Assembly: GCA_038277395.1 (NCBI GenBank)
Contig: CM076195.1
Span: forward strand, 53,763,551 to 53,827,550
Direction: 5' to 3'
Origin: Dryocosmus kuriphilus
Lineage: Eukaryota > Arthropoda > Insecta > Hymenoptera > Cynipidae
Length of the DNA stretch: 64,000 nt
Shown here: in pieces, positions 1 through 9,759 of the stretch
Position numbering within the stretch: the stretch's first letter is position 1
Layout: every line of letters begins with the position of its first letter
The notes under the pieces: model-generated
The model's input: only the letters and a program-made list of their open reading frames with translations
The model's database searches: none
Told to the model about the DNA's origin: nothing
Made by a program: the position numbers and the translations under genes

Positions 1-1
1 T

Positions 2-140
2 CAAGAGCAAACTATCGCTGGCGGATTCTATGAACAGGAACTTTTCAAAGAGAAGCATCCAGGCGTATACCTTGTGGAAAAAAATAATCAAGAAACGTGG
101 CAATAAAGTATATGTAAAGTGGCTAGGCTTGACATATCAG
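2..140 (+). pseudogene. 3' tail of a transposon integrase gene with chromodomain-like end, frameshifted
   Basis: The first frame reads QEQTIAGGFYEQELFKEK and runs to a VYLVEK peptide. After the seven-A run at 78-84 the reading continues one base out of frame as KKRGNKVYVKWLG. Together these look like the end of a DDE integrase followed by the start of a chromodomain (the VEKI...KRG..VYVKWLG pattern), as found at the C terminus of integrases of Polinton-like and some other large transposons. One extra A in the homopolymer explains the break. The upstream part lies outside the window, and nothing recognisable of the chromodomain remains after about 140. The element class is uncertain. Confidence 0.55.
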
Positions 141-160
141 ATATGTAATCAATTTTTGTT

Positions 161-259
161 CAATGTTGAGCCAACGTTGAGCCAACGTTGAATCAACGTT
201 GAACCAACGTTGAGTTAACGTTTATTCAACTTTGGTTTGACGTCGGCTCAACATTTTTT
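161..259. repeat. 11-bp phased tandem repeat (CAACGTTGAGC-type)
   Basis: Nine consecutive 11-base units start at 161: units 1 to 5 are CAAYGTTGARY-like and units 6 to 9 are progressively more diverged (TAACGTTTATT, CAACTTTGGTT, TGACGTCGGCT, CAACATTTTTT). Each good unit contains the palindrome AACGTT. It starts directly after the chromodomain fragment. The function is unknown; it could be a terminal or subterminal repeat of the same transposon. Confidence 0.8.
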
Positions 260-715
260 TTAACATCGTTTCAACGTATGTGCTTCCGCCTTGTTCAGGA
301 TTGCCTGACATGTCAGACTGGGGTACTGCATTATGTTGGAATATATAAACACCATTTTAAATCCTAATGGATATGTGGCAAATGCTTGTGATATACGTAT
401 TAACCATTAGTTAATCATTAGTTAGTTTAATCTTTAAAAGTAAAAACGTTTTTCAAATGTTTAATCATTAGTTTTAATTTCAATGATAGATGATTCAAAT
501 AGGTATAAAAAGTAAAAAAAAAAAAATTAACATCTAAATTTTGCTGTCATTATTTGAGCAGATGTCTACAGAATAGGACTACTATATAATTTACCACTCT
601 GGTTTTCTCGAAGATTCTAGAAGATTCTGTGCTCATGCACAATGAATGGAGGTAATTGGAGTCACAAGATGAAGATTAAAAAGAAGAATTTGATCAACAT
701 GATAACTCACCATCC

Positions 716-907
716 GTGACAATCAATAATGATGCTGATGATGATGGTAACAATAATGAAGATGGTGATGATGATGATGAAGATGCTGTTAAAAATGACT
801 TTTCCTCTGAATATATAGAAGCAAAATGTTCACATTACTGGGCAGATCCTAATAAATTGATCGATCATTTGCACTCATTTTCACAATCCCAAAAGAAACA
901 GAAATAA
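716..907 (+). CDS. Short acidic reading frame, not recognised
   Basis: A 63-codon frame opens at a GTG, with no in-frame ATG at its start. Its N-terminal third is almost entirely D, E and N, encoded by a GAT-rich microsatellite-like stretch (about 731-785). The C-terminal half (YIEAKCSHYWADPNKLIDHL) is less biased and could be a fragment of a transposon protein. I do not recognise a family. A chance frame through low-complexity DNA is a serious alternative. Confidence 0.2.
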   Translation: MTINNDADDDGNNNEDGDDDDEDAVKNDFSSEYIEAKCSHYWADPNKLIDHLHSFSQSQKKQK

Positions 908-927
908 GTCGCTTAACATAATTGCAA

Positions 928-1060
928 CCATTAATGAACTAAGAGAGGTTGGCATTATTGAATGATCATATTCTTATTAATTGGTGTAAAAACTTTAACA
1001 GCTGCTGGTTCAATATTTTTAATTGTTGAATTAACATTTGAATTATTGGCTTGAACATTT
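928..1060 (+). repeat. Diverged copy of a dispersed repeat (family R-a, partial)
   Basis: This segment carries the core TAAGAGAGG..GGC.TTATT followed by TTAACAGCT, shared with the fuller copies at 1603-1962 and 4988-5345. Only the middle part of the family is recognisable. No coding content is seen. Confidence 0.45.
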
Positions 1061-1602
1061 CCTGTACTTATAACTTAAGAATCACATATAAAATGTTATA
1101 TGTAGTTCTTTACATTTATTACACTGCGATAAATTAAATAAATCTAATTTTCAAAATGTATGTGTATTTCTTCTTCATTCCTCTCCCCTGAATTCATTTT
1201 AGTTACTGCAAGAGGGGATCAGCTCATCTTTTAAAGCTTTAACATATGATTTAGAGTGTGCAATAATTGAATCCAACATTTTTCAATATCTACTTGTTTC
1301 AACTACAAAATAATCCTCCCCAAAACATTCTATTCCTCATATATTTTAATAGTTAACTGAGGTTAATTTCACTTTTAATATCACTGAACAAGAATCTTTG
1401 TACTTGTATGCAAGAAATCAATTATTTTGTCTAATTAGTATAGGAATCAATAGTACAAATCTATTCATTATTCATATAGTTCGCCTTTTTTATCTCTTGA
1501 AGTATATTTATTTTAAACAGAGTTCAATGTTGACCTAAGAAAAATATTTTTTCATTGTCAATGATTGATTTCAATATCTTCAATACTTCACTAATCATGT
1601 TA
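1061..1602. other. AT-rich stretch, nothing recognised
   Basis: AT-rich sequence with stops in all frames and no long reading frame. I see no repeat, RNA gene or motif that can be defended. Confidence 0.5.
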
Positions 1603-1962
1603 TTATTGCAAGGTTTCAGTTAAATGAACTGAGTTTTTAACATATTTCTCTGTTTTGTTAAAGATTATTTCAAAGTTGCTTACAGTGGATTATAAATTTA
1701 TGTAGCTGGTTTATTTGGTAGATTGACTGCGGTTACCTGAAACAGGAATAACGCATTGAAATAATTTCAATCCTAATGAAATAAGAGAGGCTAGCGTCAT
1801 TAAATAAGATTTTTATTAGATGATCTTTAACAGCTTAAAAGATAGTTTATTATTTCCAATAGAAGAATTAACACATGTAATATATATGTGATTGTAAGTT
1901 TTATCTCGTTAATTTATAAAACCTGATAAAATAGACCCAACATGGTACTAAGTGTGCAATGT
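1603..1962 (+). repeat. Dispersed repeat family R-a, copy A (about 360 bp)
   Basis: It aligns along its length with 4988-5345. Shared blocks include ACAGTGGATTATAAA, TAAGAGAGG followed by AGCGT, TTTAACAGCTTAAAAG and GAATTAACACATGTAATATA, at an estimated 75-80% identity. No coding capacity is seen. It is probably a fragment of an old non-autonomous transposon; no terminal repeats are visible. Confidence 0.7.
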
Positions 1963-2510
1963 CTTTCTATAAATAATATATAGTTCCTTTAATAAGTTAA
2001 ATTCAATTTGATTTTTAAACATTATAGGTACTTGTTTATGATATATAATTAATCTTAATTTCTTTTAACCGATCTCATTTTGGTTATTATAAAAGAAAAA
2101 ATGTAAGAGACTCATTTTAGTTTTAGACTTTTCTATAACCAATGGTCTAAGGTTTGTAATCACTGAATGCAAATTTTGAGTATTTTATTTAACCACAACC
2201 TCCTCTTCCTGCTCAGTAAATATAATCAAGTTTTGAGAAATTTCATGCATCCAGATTGGACAGCAGAGCTATTTATAGTAAAATCAAATAAGAAATATTG
2301 AATGAGTTACTTAGAAGCACTTTTAAAAGTCAAGCATTTCGATATTTATCTATCGGAAAAAAAGTAATAGAGCTGGGAAATAGACCGTCTGTAAATAGGT
2401 TAGGATTTGATGCTTCTCACAATAGTTGGATAAATAATTCGGATTTGTAGAATAGGTTCACTCCTCGATTATTACTGACAAACGCATTACTTAAAACACT
2501 TTAAATCTAT
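1963..2510. other. AT-rich stretch, nothing recognised
   Basis: No reading frame, RNA gene or clear repeat was recognised. Confidence 0.5.
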
Positions 2511-2600
2511 GTTATAGCATCTTAGGGGATATGTTGTAATAATTTTCGAAGAATTTCGTAAAACGTAAGACTTACATTGGTTGTTCTTTGACTTTATCAA
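2511..2600 (+). repeat. Local direct repeat, copy 1
   Basis: GTTATAGCAT, then TTAGGGGATATGTTGTAAT and a GAAGAATTTCG-like block, recur in diverged form at 2992-3075. The two copies are in the same orientation, about 480 bp apart. Confidence 0.5.
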
Positions 2601-2991
2601 CAAATTTACTGTTTATACATTTCATAGGTATGTGTCACTCATCTCCAGTTATCTCTTTGATTTTTCAGTAACTATAACTCCTTAACGAATTTCTCTTTGA
2701 TATTTGTTGACAGGAAGCTGACGTTATATTTTGTGTGACACCAAGAGTAGGTTAAACATGATACACTTATTTTAATCTCTAAAATCACATTGTGAGAGAT
2801 CTCGCAAATACACAGAAATGACTTTAAATTATTTTTACATATTCTGAGCTGTACAATTGCTCTTCTAATTATTTTACTCTTTAGCATGGACATTAACCCT
2901 TTTCCCAAGAATCACATTATTAAACTTGCAAAATTTCTGTAAAATTGAGAATTTATTGTTTACGTATAATACTAATGATCTCTCAGATGAC

Positions 2992-3075
2992 GTTATAGCA
3001 TTTTAGGGATACGATGTAATATTTTGAAAGAGTTTGGAAAATTTAATTCTTACTTTCATTATTGAACTTAAAATT
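2992..3075 (+). repeat. Local direct repeat, copy 2
   Basis: GTTATAGCATTTTAGGGATA and the following GATGTAATATTTTGAAAGAG match copy 1 at 2511-2600 with several substitutions and small indels. The 391 bp between the copies hold no supported gene; the minus-strand frame at 2672-2908 has no recognisable domain. Confidence 0.5.
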
Positions 3076-3206
3076 TTTCAGCAATTAAGTAAAATATTTT
3101 TTTTTTTAGACGACATAACTGCAACCTAAGAATAACAGAGAGAGACTTCTTTTTTTATTGTACGCTAAATCTTCAAATCATGATAGGTAAATTGCTATTT
3201 CTAGAA

Positions 3207-3209
<3 letters not shown>

Positions 3210-3247
<38 letters not shown>
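3210..3247. repeat. (GA)n microsatellite
   Basis: An uninterrupted AG/GA dinucleotide run of about 38 bp. Confidence 0.98.
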
Positions 3248-3248
<1 letters not shown>

Positions 3249-3440
3249 CCTTTAAAGATGAACGAGTGTGAAACCTGTTAATAAAATGCATGTCACTTTT
3301 TATCTCAAGCTTCGGGAATGCTGATACTATATTACGTATTTAACATAAACAGATAAACGCACTGATTTAAAGTGGTGCTGCAAATCGTAAAACCTTCAAT
3401 AAAATGCATTCTGGTATTGCAGTATTTTATATGACCTGGG

Positions 3441-3481
<41 letters not shown>
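3441..3481. repeat. (ATT)n microsatellite
   Basis: An uninterrupted ATT trinucleotide run of about 41 bp. Confidence 0.98.
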
Positions 3482-3649
3482 GGGTTTGTATATATCCTCA
3501 ACTAATGTACGTACTATCTTTGTTTATTAATATACCTCCCTCTTTATTTTAAAGTTATAGAAGGTTCTATGTACATCATAAATACTCCAAGTCGCTACAG
3601 AAGTCCAATGTCGGCAACCCACCGTACTTAGTTATTGATTGAATGACAT

Positions 3650-4180
3650 TTTAGCACAGACACGAACCATCATCATCATCAGCTGTTGGCAAATGATTGT
3701 TTTCTCCAAAAACTTAGCGCGGACATGAACCACCATCGTCTGTCAGTTACTGATTAATTTTACAGACACTCAGCACGTATTTTAGCACGGACATAAACCC
3801 TCATCAAACTGATTGAATGACTATTTAGCACAGACATGAACCATCATCGCACTGTTTAATTTATCACAGACACAAACCATCATAGCCTGTCGGATGCTGT
3901 CTAATTTTACAGACGTTCAGCACTGACACGAACCATCATCGACTTTCGATTACTGATTAATTTTGCAGACGTTTAGCCTGAAACAGGACCCTTCCACCGA
4001 ACTGTGGTTTTACAAACTTTCAGCTTGGAACAAAACCTTGCTCCTGAAAGCTATATCTGAGCAACCCGCCGTAATTGAATATTGACTGAATTTCATTTCA
4101 GCACGGACGCAAACCATCATCACCTGTCGGTCACTGATTAATTTTACAGACACACATTTAGCACAGACACGAACCATCGG
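3650..4180 (+). repeat. Degenerate tandem array of a GCACRGACAYGAACCATC unit
   Basis: At least eight imperfect copies of TTAGCACRGACAYGAACC plus ATCATCG start near 3654, 3714, 3781, 3827, 3865, 3918, 4099 and 4157. Several are followed by a second conserved block, CTGTCGGTTACTGATTAATT plus TTACAGAC. Spacing is irregular (about 40 to 180 bp), so the full unit has lost parts in places. Related single copies occur near 4695 and 5790. Confidence 0.75.
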
Positions 4181-4783
4181 CAAATGGATAGTTTTACCTT
4201 CGTCAAATTCCTACATAAACTCCTAGCAGTGACGCTTCAAGGACGTTTTGTACTATGAAACCTGTCGATTCATGTTGGCTACTGCCGAGAAGTCGGGAAT
4301 CGCCGATACAATGTACCTGGAAGCTTGTAGAAAAATTCTCTATGGAAACTTCCTGCGCAGTACTTTCGAGTCCTCAATGCGTCCCCTGATGTCAAATAAA
4401 ACTGCTATTAGTGCTGTTATCTCATTTTCAGTGTGATGAAATTAGCCGACTTCATTAGTAAGAATTTCTCAGGCATTTCTAATTTCTATTTTTTTCCTTA
4501 AGTGATATGAATAAGACACAGTCAATAATTAATTTCCATGCTTGGATTTTCAACATAACTTTTGCTTTTAAAAACTCGTTAAATTATTTACACACATACA
4601 CACACACAGTGAAGTATACACATTTAACCTGAAACAGAATCCTTCCATCAAACTAAAGTTTTTACAAAATTTAGTCTACAGCTCGGCAACCCGCCTTACT
4701 TGGTTGAATTCAGACACTTACCACCATCGCCTCATTCCTAAATTACTGATTATTGCCTGCAGCTCCACAACCCTTCTTACTTT
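4181..4783. other. Non-coding stretch with a short CA-rich run
   Basis: It contains a short ACACACATACACACACACAC run near 4590-4608 and remnants of the neighbouring repeat units. The 62-codon frame at 4248-4436 has no recognisable domain, and I do not call it a gene. Confidence 0.4.
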
Positions 4784-4987
4784 TTGAAAATTTCTGTAGT
4801 GTGTCATTTAGATCAGTTTTTGAGGAACTGTTTTGTAAGAATTAAAATTTTGCCCGTTTTTAAGTATCTCTTACAGTTTTCGATATATTTGCAAATTTTG
4901 AAATTTTTCTTTGTGTATCATTTAGATCTGTCCGAAAAACATCCCTTTTTTAAATACATTTTTGTCATATCTCCTACCGTTTCCGAG
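4784..4987 (+). repeat. Tandem repeat with CCGTTTTCGAGATATC block, left part
   Basis: Two diverged units share TTTTGAAATTTTT, TATCATTTAGATCAGT and a CTTACCGTTTTCGAGATAT-like block. The same units continue at 5340-5685 after the intervening R-a repeat copy. The short open frame across the region follows from the repeat and is not a gene. Confidence 0.7.
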
Positions 4988-5345
4988 TATTGCAAGGTTT
5001 TACTTAAATGAATTGAATTTTTAGCATATCACTTTGTCGTGTTAAAGAATATTTCAAACTTTCTTACAGTGGATTATAAAATATATGTAGCAGATTTATT
5101 TAGCAGATTGATTGTGATCACTTGAAACAAAAAATAATGCCTTCAAATAATTTCAATGATTAATTAAATAAGAGAGGTTAGCGTTATTAAATAATACTTT
5201 TATTAGCTGATTTTTAACAGCTTAAAAGCTCATTTATTATTTCCAAAAGTAGAATTAACACATGTAATATATATATATGATTGTAAATTTTATCTCGTGA
5301 GTTTATAAAAAAACTGGTAAAATATACCCATAATGGTACTAATTA
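4988..5345 (+). repeat. Dispersed repeat family R-a, copy B, inside a tandem array
   Basis: It matches copy A (1603-1962) over about 350 bp. The flanks on both sides are units of a CCGTTTTCGAG-type tandem repeat: CCGTTTCCGAGTAT on the left and CTCTTGCCGTTTTCGAG on the right. This suggests the family inserted into the array and gives approximate element boundaries. Confidence 0.65.
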
Positions 5346-5690
5346 TGCTCTTGCCGTTTTCGAGATACCACCAACTTTTGAAAATCCAAAAAATAAAAAA
5401 TGTTGGAATTTTGAAAAATTTTTAAGGCAATCATTTAGATCAGTCTGAGGAAGTCCCCTTTTCTATAAACTCCAAAATTTTGTCCGTTTTTGCGTAGCTC
5501 TTACCGTTTTCGAGATATCTGCAAAAATTTGAAAATGAGCAAAAAAAAAATCAAAAAAATCTTTGAATTTTGAAATTTTTTTTTAGTCTATCATTTATAT
5601 CAGTGTGAAAAACTTCTCCATTGTCCTAACGTCTTTTGCCATATCTGTTACGGTTTTCGAGAAATGAACAATTTTGGAAATTGGTAAATT
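5346..5690 (+). repeat. Tandem repeat with CCGTTTTCGAGATATC block, right part
   Basis: At least two further units follow, with spacing near 150 bp (ATCATTTAGATCAGTCTGAG and later ATCATTTATATCAGTGTGAA). Each is followed by TTTTGCC/TTTTGTCC and a CGTTTTCGAGA block. No coding content. Confidence 0.7.
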
Positions 5691-5844
5691 CCATTACATA
5701 ACCCTGACTGCATTTCTACTTGCTTATGGGTGAGAGAGAGAAGGGGTAGGGGTGGTGATTTTGTGTCTCTAGCTATTGGGTACTAAAGTACGCTTAGCAC
5801 GAACATGAACCACGTCAATTCTCGAGGTATATAGTCTGGAACAG

Positions 5845-6010
5845 AACCCTACCTTACCGACTAACGTTAAATAGCTCATTTCACGAGTTACAGATTTCTA
5901 CCTTACCGACTGATGGTAAAAAACTACCCCAGATTTCTGCCTTACCGACTGATGTTAACAAACTGCCATGTTTCTATTGCATCCAGAAGCCCTGCCTTAC
6001 GGACTGAGGG
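5845..6010 (+). repeat. Short tandem repeat, CCTTACCGACTGATGTTAA unit
   Basis: Four imperfect copies of CYTACCTTACCGACTRAYG plus TTAA occur near 5848, 5895, 5936 and 5988, spaced about 41 to 52 bp, with an intervening CAGATTTCT block in two of them. Confidence 0.7.
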
Positions 6011-6419
6011 TAATACCGACTGTCAGGACTTAGCATGGCCACACACCACTGAAGGAGCAGTGACGCCATCTGTCGGCGGCAGCGCGAAGTTTGTCGTGGT
6101 GAGGCAGAACGTACACTGCTCTACTACTGTCGCACCCGTACCTTAGGGAAATTGACGCATTCTAAAAATTAGAGAGGTGCACACCAAATTGAATTTATTT
6201 ATAAATCAAGTGATAACTGGTGAAAAAGTTTCAGAATTTAAAGTCACCGCTTAATATTTATTCTAAAAAATTTAATGAAGTTCTTTTTTTGACATTTCGT
6301 AGCTATTATTATAGCAGGGCAAAAGCAATGGAGAATAATGTATTTTACAGTAAACTTGCCAACTTTTTTCTAATTTGACACCTGAAGTCTTGTGAATTGT
6401 TTGCTTGTTTTAATGTGGG
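6011..6419. other. Stretch without a recognised gene
   Basis: Short frames here lack recognisable domains. No RNA gene or repeat was identified. Confidence 0.4.
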
Positions 6420-6733
6420 TGGAAGGTCCTAAAAACACCCCCTGGCGCTCAGGCTATAAGCCTATTGTGCAACAGTCGTGTGTATCTCAAGGCACTGCAC
6501 CGATACCTGGCAACTTTTTTACAGGGATTTTGATTTCTGCGTTTTTTCGTAGAGCTTCTTCTTGGGGAAGTCTCCAATCTCTTCTGAGGGGATCTGCAGT
6601 CTAAGGTGTGTTCTGAACCACCAACGTCCCGGTTAAAGCACATACAAAAATTTCCATTGGTACCGGCACAGGGATCGAAAGCAGTCCTTCTAGTGGAAAG
6701 CCGGCGCACTATGACCTTAGCCACCGGAACTCT
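6420..6733 (-). mobile_element. tRNA-derived SINE-like element
   Basis: On the minus strand the element opens with a tRNA-like head. An A-box-like region is the reverse complement of 6709-6725, and a B-box-like GCTTTCGATCCC is the reverse complement of 6671-6682, about 30 bp further in, as in RNA polymerase III promoters of SINEs. A body of about 240 bp follows, with no long reading frame of its own; the frames seen here on either strand are shadows. No poly-A tail or target duplication could be fixed, so both ends are approximate. Confidence 0.6.
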
Positions 6734-8096
6734 TAAGTCTTGTGGATACCAATATTAAAACGTTCTTAACGTAGTGTATTTGTCCACAGCGTAATATTAT
6801 TGTACATTCGTACTCACTTCATAATCTTTTTTTCAGTAAGCTTCAATTTAGATACGTAACCCTTTTGAAAGGAGCGTTCTAAAAAGTTTTTAAATTTACA
6901 AAATATTAACTAGAACCTCAAAAAAAATTTCTTTAACGTCTAATTCTGCTAAAAAAATTTCTACCAGCAAAATAGTATATTTTGTAGCCAGGGGGAGATT
7001 TTGTCATTTCTACGGCAAGGAAAAATATTCTCAAGCTGCAGAATATTTGGACTAGTGTATGTGGATAGCAGTTTCCAACGTCTCATCTTATGGCAACACT
7101 ATGCTCTCCGCTAACGTTGTATCCTCTGTACTATCTTTGTTATAGACATTAACCTTAAAGAAACATAGGCAGCTGTCAACAGGATATTCACCCATTTACG
7201 TGAATGGAACTCATATTCTTTCGTTGACGTAATTGTTCTATTTCTAAGGGATTATTAAGTACACTCTATTCACACCGCTAGAAAAACGAGATTGTGGGCC
7301 CGCTCCACAGGCATGAGAAAAAACTTGACGCAGGTCAATAATTTACGAAGGCTGAAAATTAGTGTCTTTAAATAATCCCCATGTCATTCTTGCGATTTAT
7401 GAAACAAGTCTAAGATATCAAACTATATGCTCCATAGTTTACTGCAACAAAATCGCTTATATTGTTGTTAAAATCCAAAGATCTATTTCAGGTGCGCCAT
7501 ATTAGTGACCGCTCATCTGCTAACACATTTTTCCATTCAGTGAGTCTTTCCACTCTCTAAAACCCGCCTAACTTTATTTTTTCTCCTTCTCATGACAATT
7601 GTGGATTTTATTTAATTTTATTAAATATTTTGCCCTTTTCCGGAATAATGTAGAGACTCGTCCTAATCTTGCCACATCGGAGTCCTCTTTAGATTCTATT
7701 CAAATGAATATCTCTGCGTTTCTTCCCTCAATTTTCGTTGCAGTAAAATGATGTAGTTCTACGCCTGCAACAGCACACCTTCAAAGGTTTTGACACAATG
7801 CTTGTGCATTTTTCGAACATCCTTCCAACGCCCCTAAGCAGGTATTCTATTATAAACTACAAATGAAGTCATTTTAAGCACCGGCATTCTGCTGCATTTA
7901 AAGTATTTAATTTAGAATTTACAATTCCAACACTTGAAATTCACTAGTCTATATGCAAACCACATTTGGTCCGCTAGATGCGAATCTGACGTCAGATTTG
8001 CTCCATCACGTCAGGATTTTTTTATAATCTCAAAAAAATATGCGGATACAGCGGGGAGACAAGAATATAAGCAACAATTTAGATTTATTTGGAATT
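6734..8096. other. AT-rich intergenic stretch with one perfect palindrome
   Basis: No reading frame or RNA gene was recognised. At 7983-7998 there is a perfect 16-bp palindrome, AATCTGACGTCAGATT, centred on a CRE-like TGACGTCA. No other defined structure was seen. Confidence 0.5.
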
Positions 8097-8515
8097 TTGT
8101 ATACTGAGGTTTTTCAGGCCACTGATGACGAATCTGAATTCAAAATATCGAAATCCAAAATGGCGGAGCCAATATGGCGGAAAAGTTTACCAACAAATAT
8201 TTAAATTTATTTTAAACATTATATACTGGAGGTTTTCGAGTGGCTGATCATGATTCTGAAGTCAGAGTTAAAAAATTTTATATGTTGGATCCAATATGGT
8301 GGACAAGTTTATCAAAAACTATTTACATTTATTTTGAACATTGTATACTGGGGCTTTCGAGGTCGCTTATGACGGACCTGAAGTCAAAGTTTCGAAATTA
8401 AAAATCGCGGATCCAATATGGCGGAGGAGTTTATCAGAAACAATCTAGATTTATTAAAAACATTATACTGGGGTTTTTAGGGTCGCTGATGACAAATCTG
8501 ATGTCAATGCTTGGA
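8097..8515 (+). repeat. Tandem repeat array with CCAATATGGCGGA, left arm of an inverted pair
   Basis: About 3.5 units of roughly 120 bp. Each has a TATACTGGGGTTTTCGAGG-like block, GTCGCTGATGACGAATCTGA, GAAGTCA, a CCAATATGGCGGA block and AGTTTATCAAAAACTATTTA. The same repeat appears in the opposite orientation at 12960-13135. The pair brackets the pseudogene and its insertion, so the arms may be long terminal inverted repeats made of subrepeats. Confidence 0.7.
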
Positions 8516-9031
8516 TAATCAAAGAGAAAAAACTACATTGCCGACGAACTTAACAATAATATCCCTATGCTTTTGGAGTCGTTGAATCCGCAGCGCATTT
8601 TGGTTCGTCAAAGTTCCACCCTAACCTCAAACAACCATCATGTTTATGTCCCATCGTCCTTGACATCCGAACGGTCTATTCCTTTTATGGCTTGGAGCTT
8701 CTATGTCTATACGGAGCATTGACTTATTCGATTTCGACTGAGAAGAGATAACCGAGATACAAGGGAGCTTGCAAACGTAATTCAAGGTGATAACACCTTG
8801 GATGGACCTACTGCCACGGAGAATACTGAGAGGGATGATAACTGCCCCGAAGGAAGATATGTTAAAGGATTCGCTTTCGGATCCACTGTAGTAATGATGT
8901 CAGCGAAGGCGTGCTGCTTTGCAGGGGGGGGGGGGGGGGGGGGTAAGGATGTGAGGATGAAGCCGGAGCGTGTCCGACGACGAGTTGATATTCTCCTCTT
9001 CATATTCGGAAAGCCTTCATAATTAGCCCTG
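8516..9031 (+). other. Leader of the bracketed element; G20 tract
   Basis: It lies between the left repeat arm and the first recognisable coding segment. A run of 20 G (8924-8943) sits here. Short frames cross it on both strands (for example 8798-9022), but polyglycine or polyproline from the homopolymer makes up part of them, and I do not call them genes. Confidence 0.4.
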
Positions 9032-9394
9032 TTGATGTATGAGGGTTATCACCCCCAAGACGGCAGACTCACCTGCGATCGGAACAAGATCATTAACGTG
9101 CGGGATTTTCAAAATTACATGGCTTCTAAGAATTCAATAATCTCTGGAGCTTCAACTTCATCACGGAAACATCTTTGTCTCAATGACCCCGATCAATTTT
9201 GTTACATATGTGGCAAATTTGAAACATTAATGAATCGTCCACTAGTCATTGAATCAGTGAAAAAGATTTATAAGGAGTGTTTTAGCTTAGAGGCTACAAA
9301 CCAAAATAAAAAATGGGCCCCACGCGCGATATATAATATTTGCTATAAAAGATGCAAATACAATCTCGGCTTTGGAAAAGGTGACGATTTTTAA
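9032..9394 (+). pseudogene. N-terminal part of an uncharacterised arthropod element-borne protein
   Basis: A 120-codon frame contains RKHLCLNDPDQFCYICGKF followed by an NKKWAPR segment. From memory, a large uncharacterised family in arthropods and some other invertebrates has a KHLCLNDPDQFCYICG motif near its N terminus, with paired cysteines suggesting a zinc-binding module, then a DK.WAPH motif. After WAPR the match fades and the frame ends at a stop near the start of foreign minus-strand DNA. The upstream MMYEGYHPQDGRLTCD part is unplaced. Later parts of apparently the same gene are at 12053-12949. The biochemical role of the family is unknown to me. Confidence 0.6.
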
Positions 9395-9404
9395 TAATGC
9401 CGAA

Positions 9405-9660
9405 GAAACAGATGAAGGTGGCATTGTACACTGATTTTTTAGGAAGGGAGGATGAAATGCATTACTACACGGCGTTTGGGGCTTCCATGTTAAACATTTC
9501 CACGCCCGTCGCACAAGGGATCGCACAAGTGAGATCCTCGGTGAGAAGGGAGGGGAGTTCTTAGATTAGGCCTACCCACTACAACTACCTTCCATTTCTT
9601 TTTGACGTTGATCCCCAACGGAACCGCTTTCGCATTATTTCAGGGGGTGCCGTTTTCTAT
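9405..9660 (-). repeat. R1-like element 3' segment, copy 2
   Basis: It is about 80% identical to 11165-11385 in the same orientation. Shared blocks (plus strand) include GGAAATGCATTACTACACGG-like, TTGCACAAGTGAGATCC and ACCGCTTTCGCA. It follows the ORF1 segment when read on the minus strand, while the other copy follows an ORF2 tail, so both probably represent the 3' end of one retrotransposon family. Confidence 0.65.
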
Positions 9661-9759
9661 GCTGCCTCCAGCGTCTCCTCCTGGCTTGTTGCACTTTTAA
9701 GATTTTTTGCTGGCTGTTGCGGGTGGATGTGAATTCACCAGATTCGGAAACCACGCCGC

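Noticed and set aside
716..907. Acidic frame as a real regulatory protein
   Set aside because: Most of it is a GAT-repeat translation, and there is no ATG at its start.
4784..5011. 75-codon frame as a gene
   Set aside because: It lies inside a tandem repeat and changes with the unit.
8782..9022. Overlapping frames with polyglycine or polyproline
   Set aside because: The homopolymer peptide comes from the G20 tract; neither strand shows a domain.
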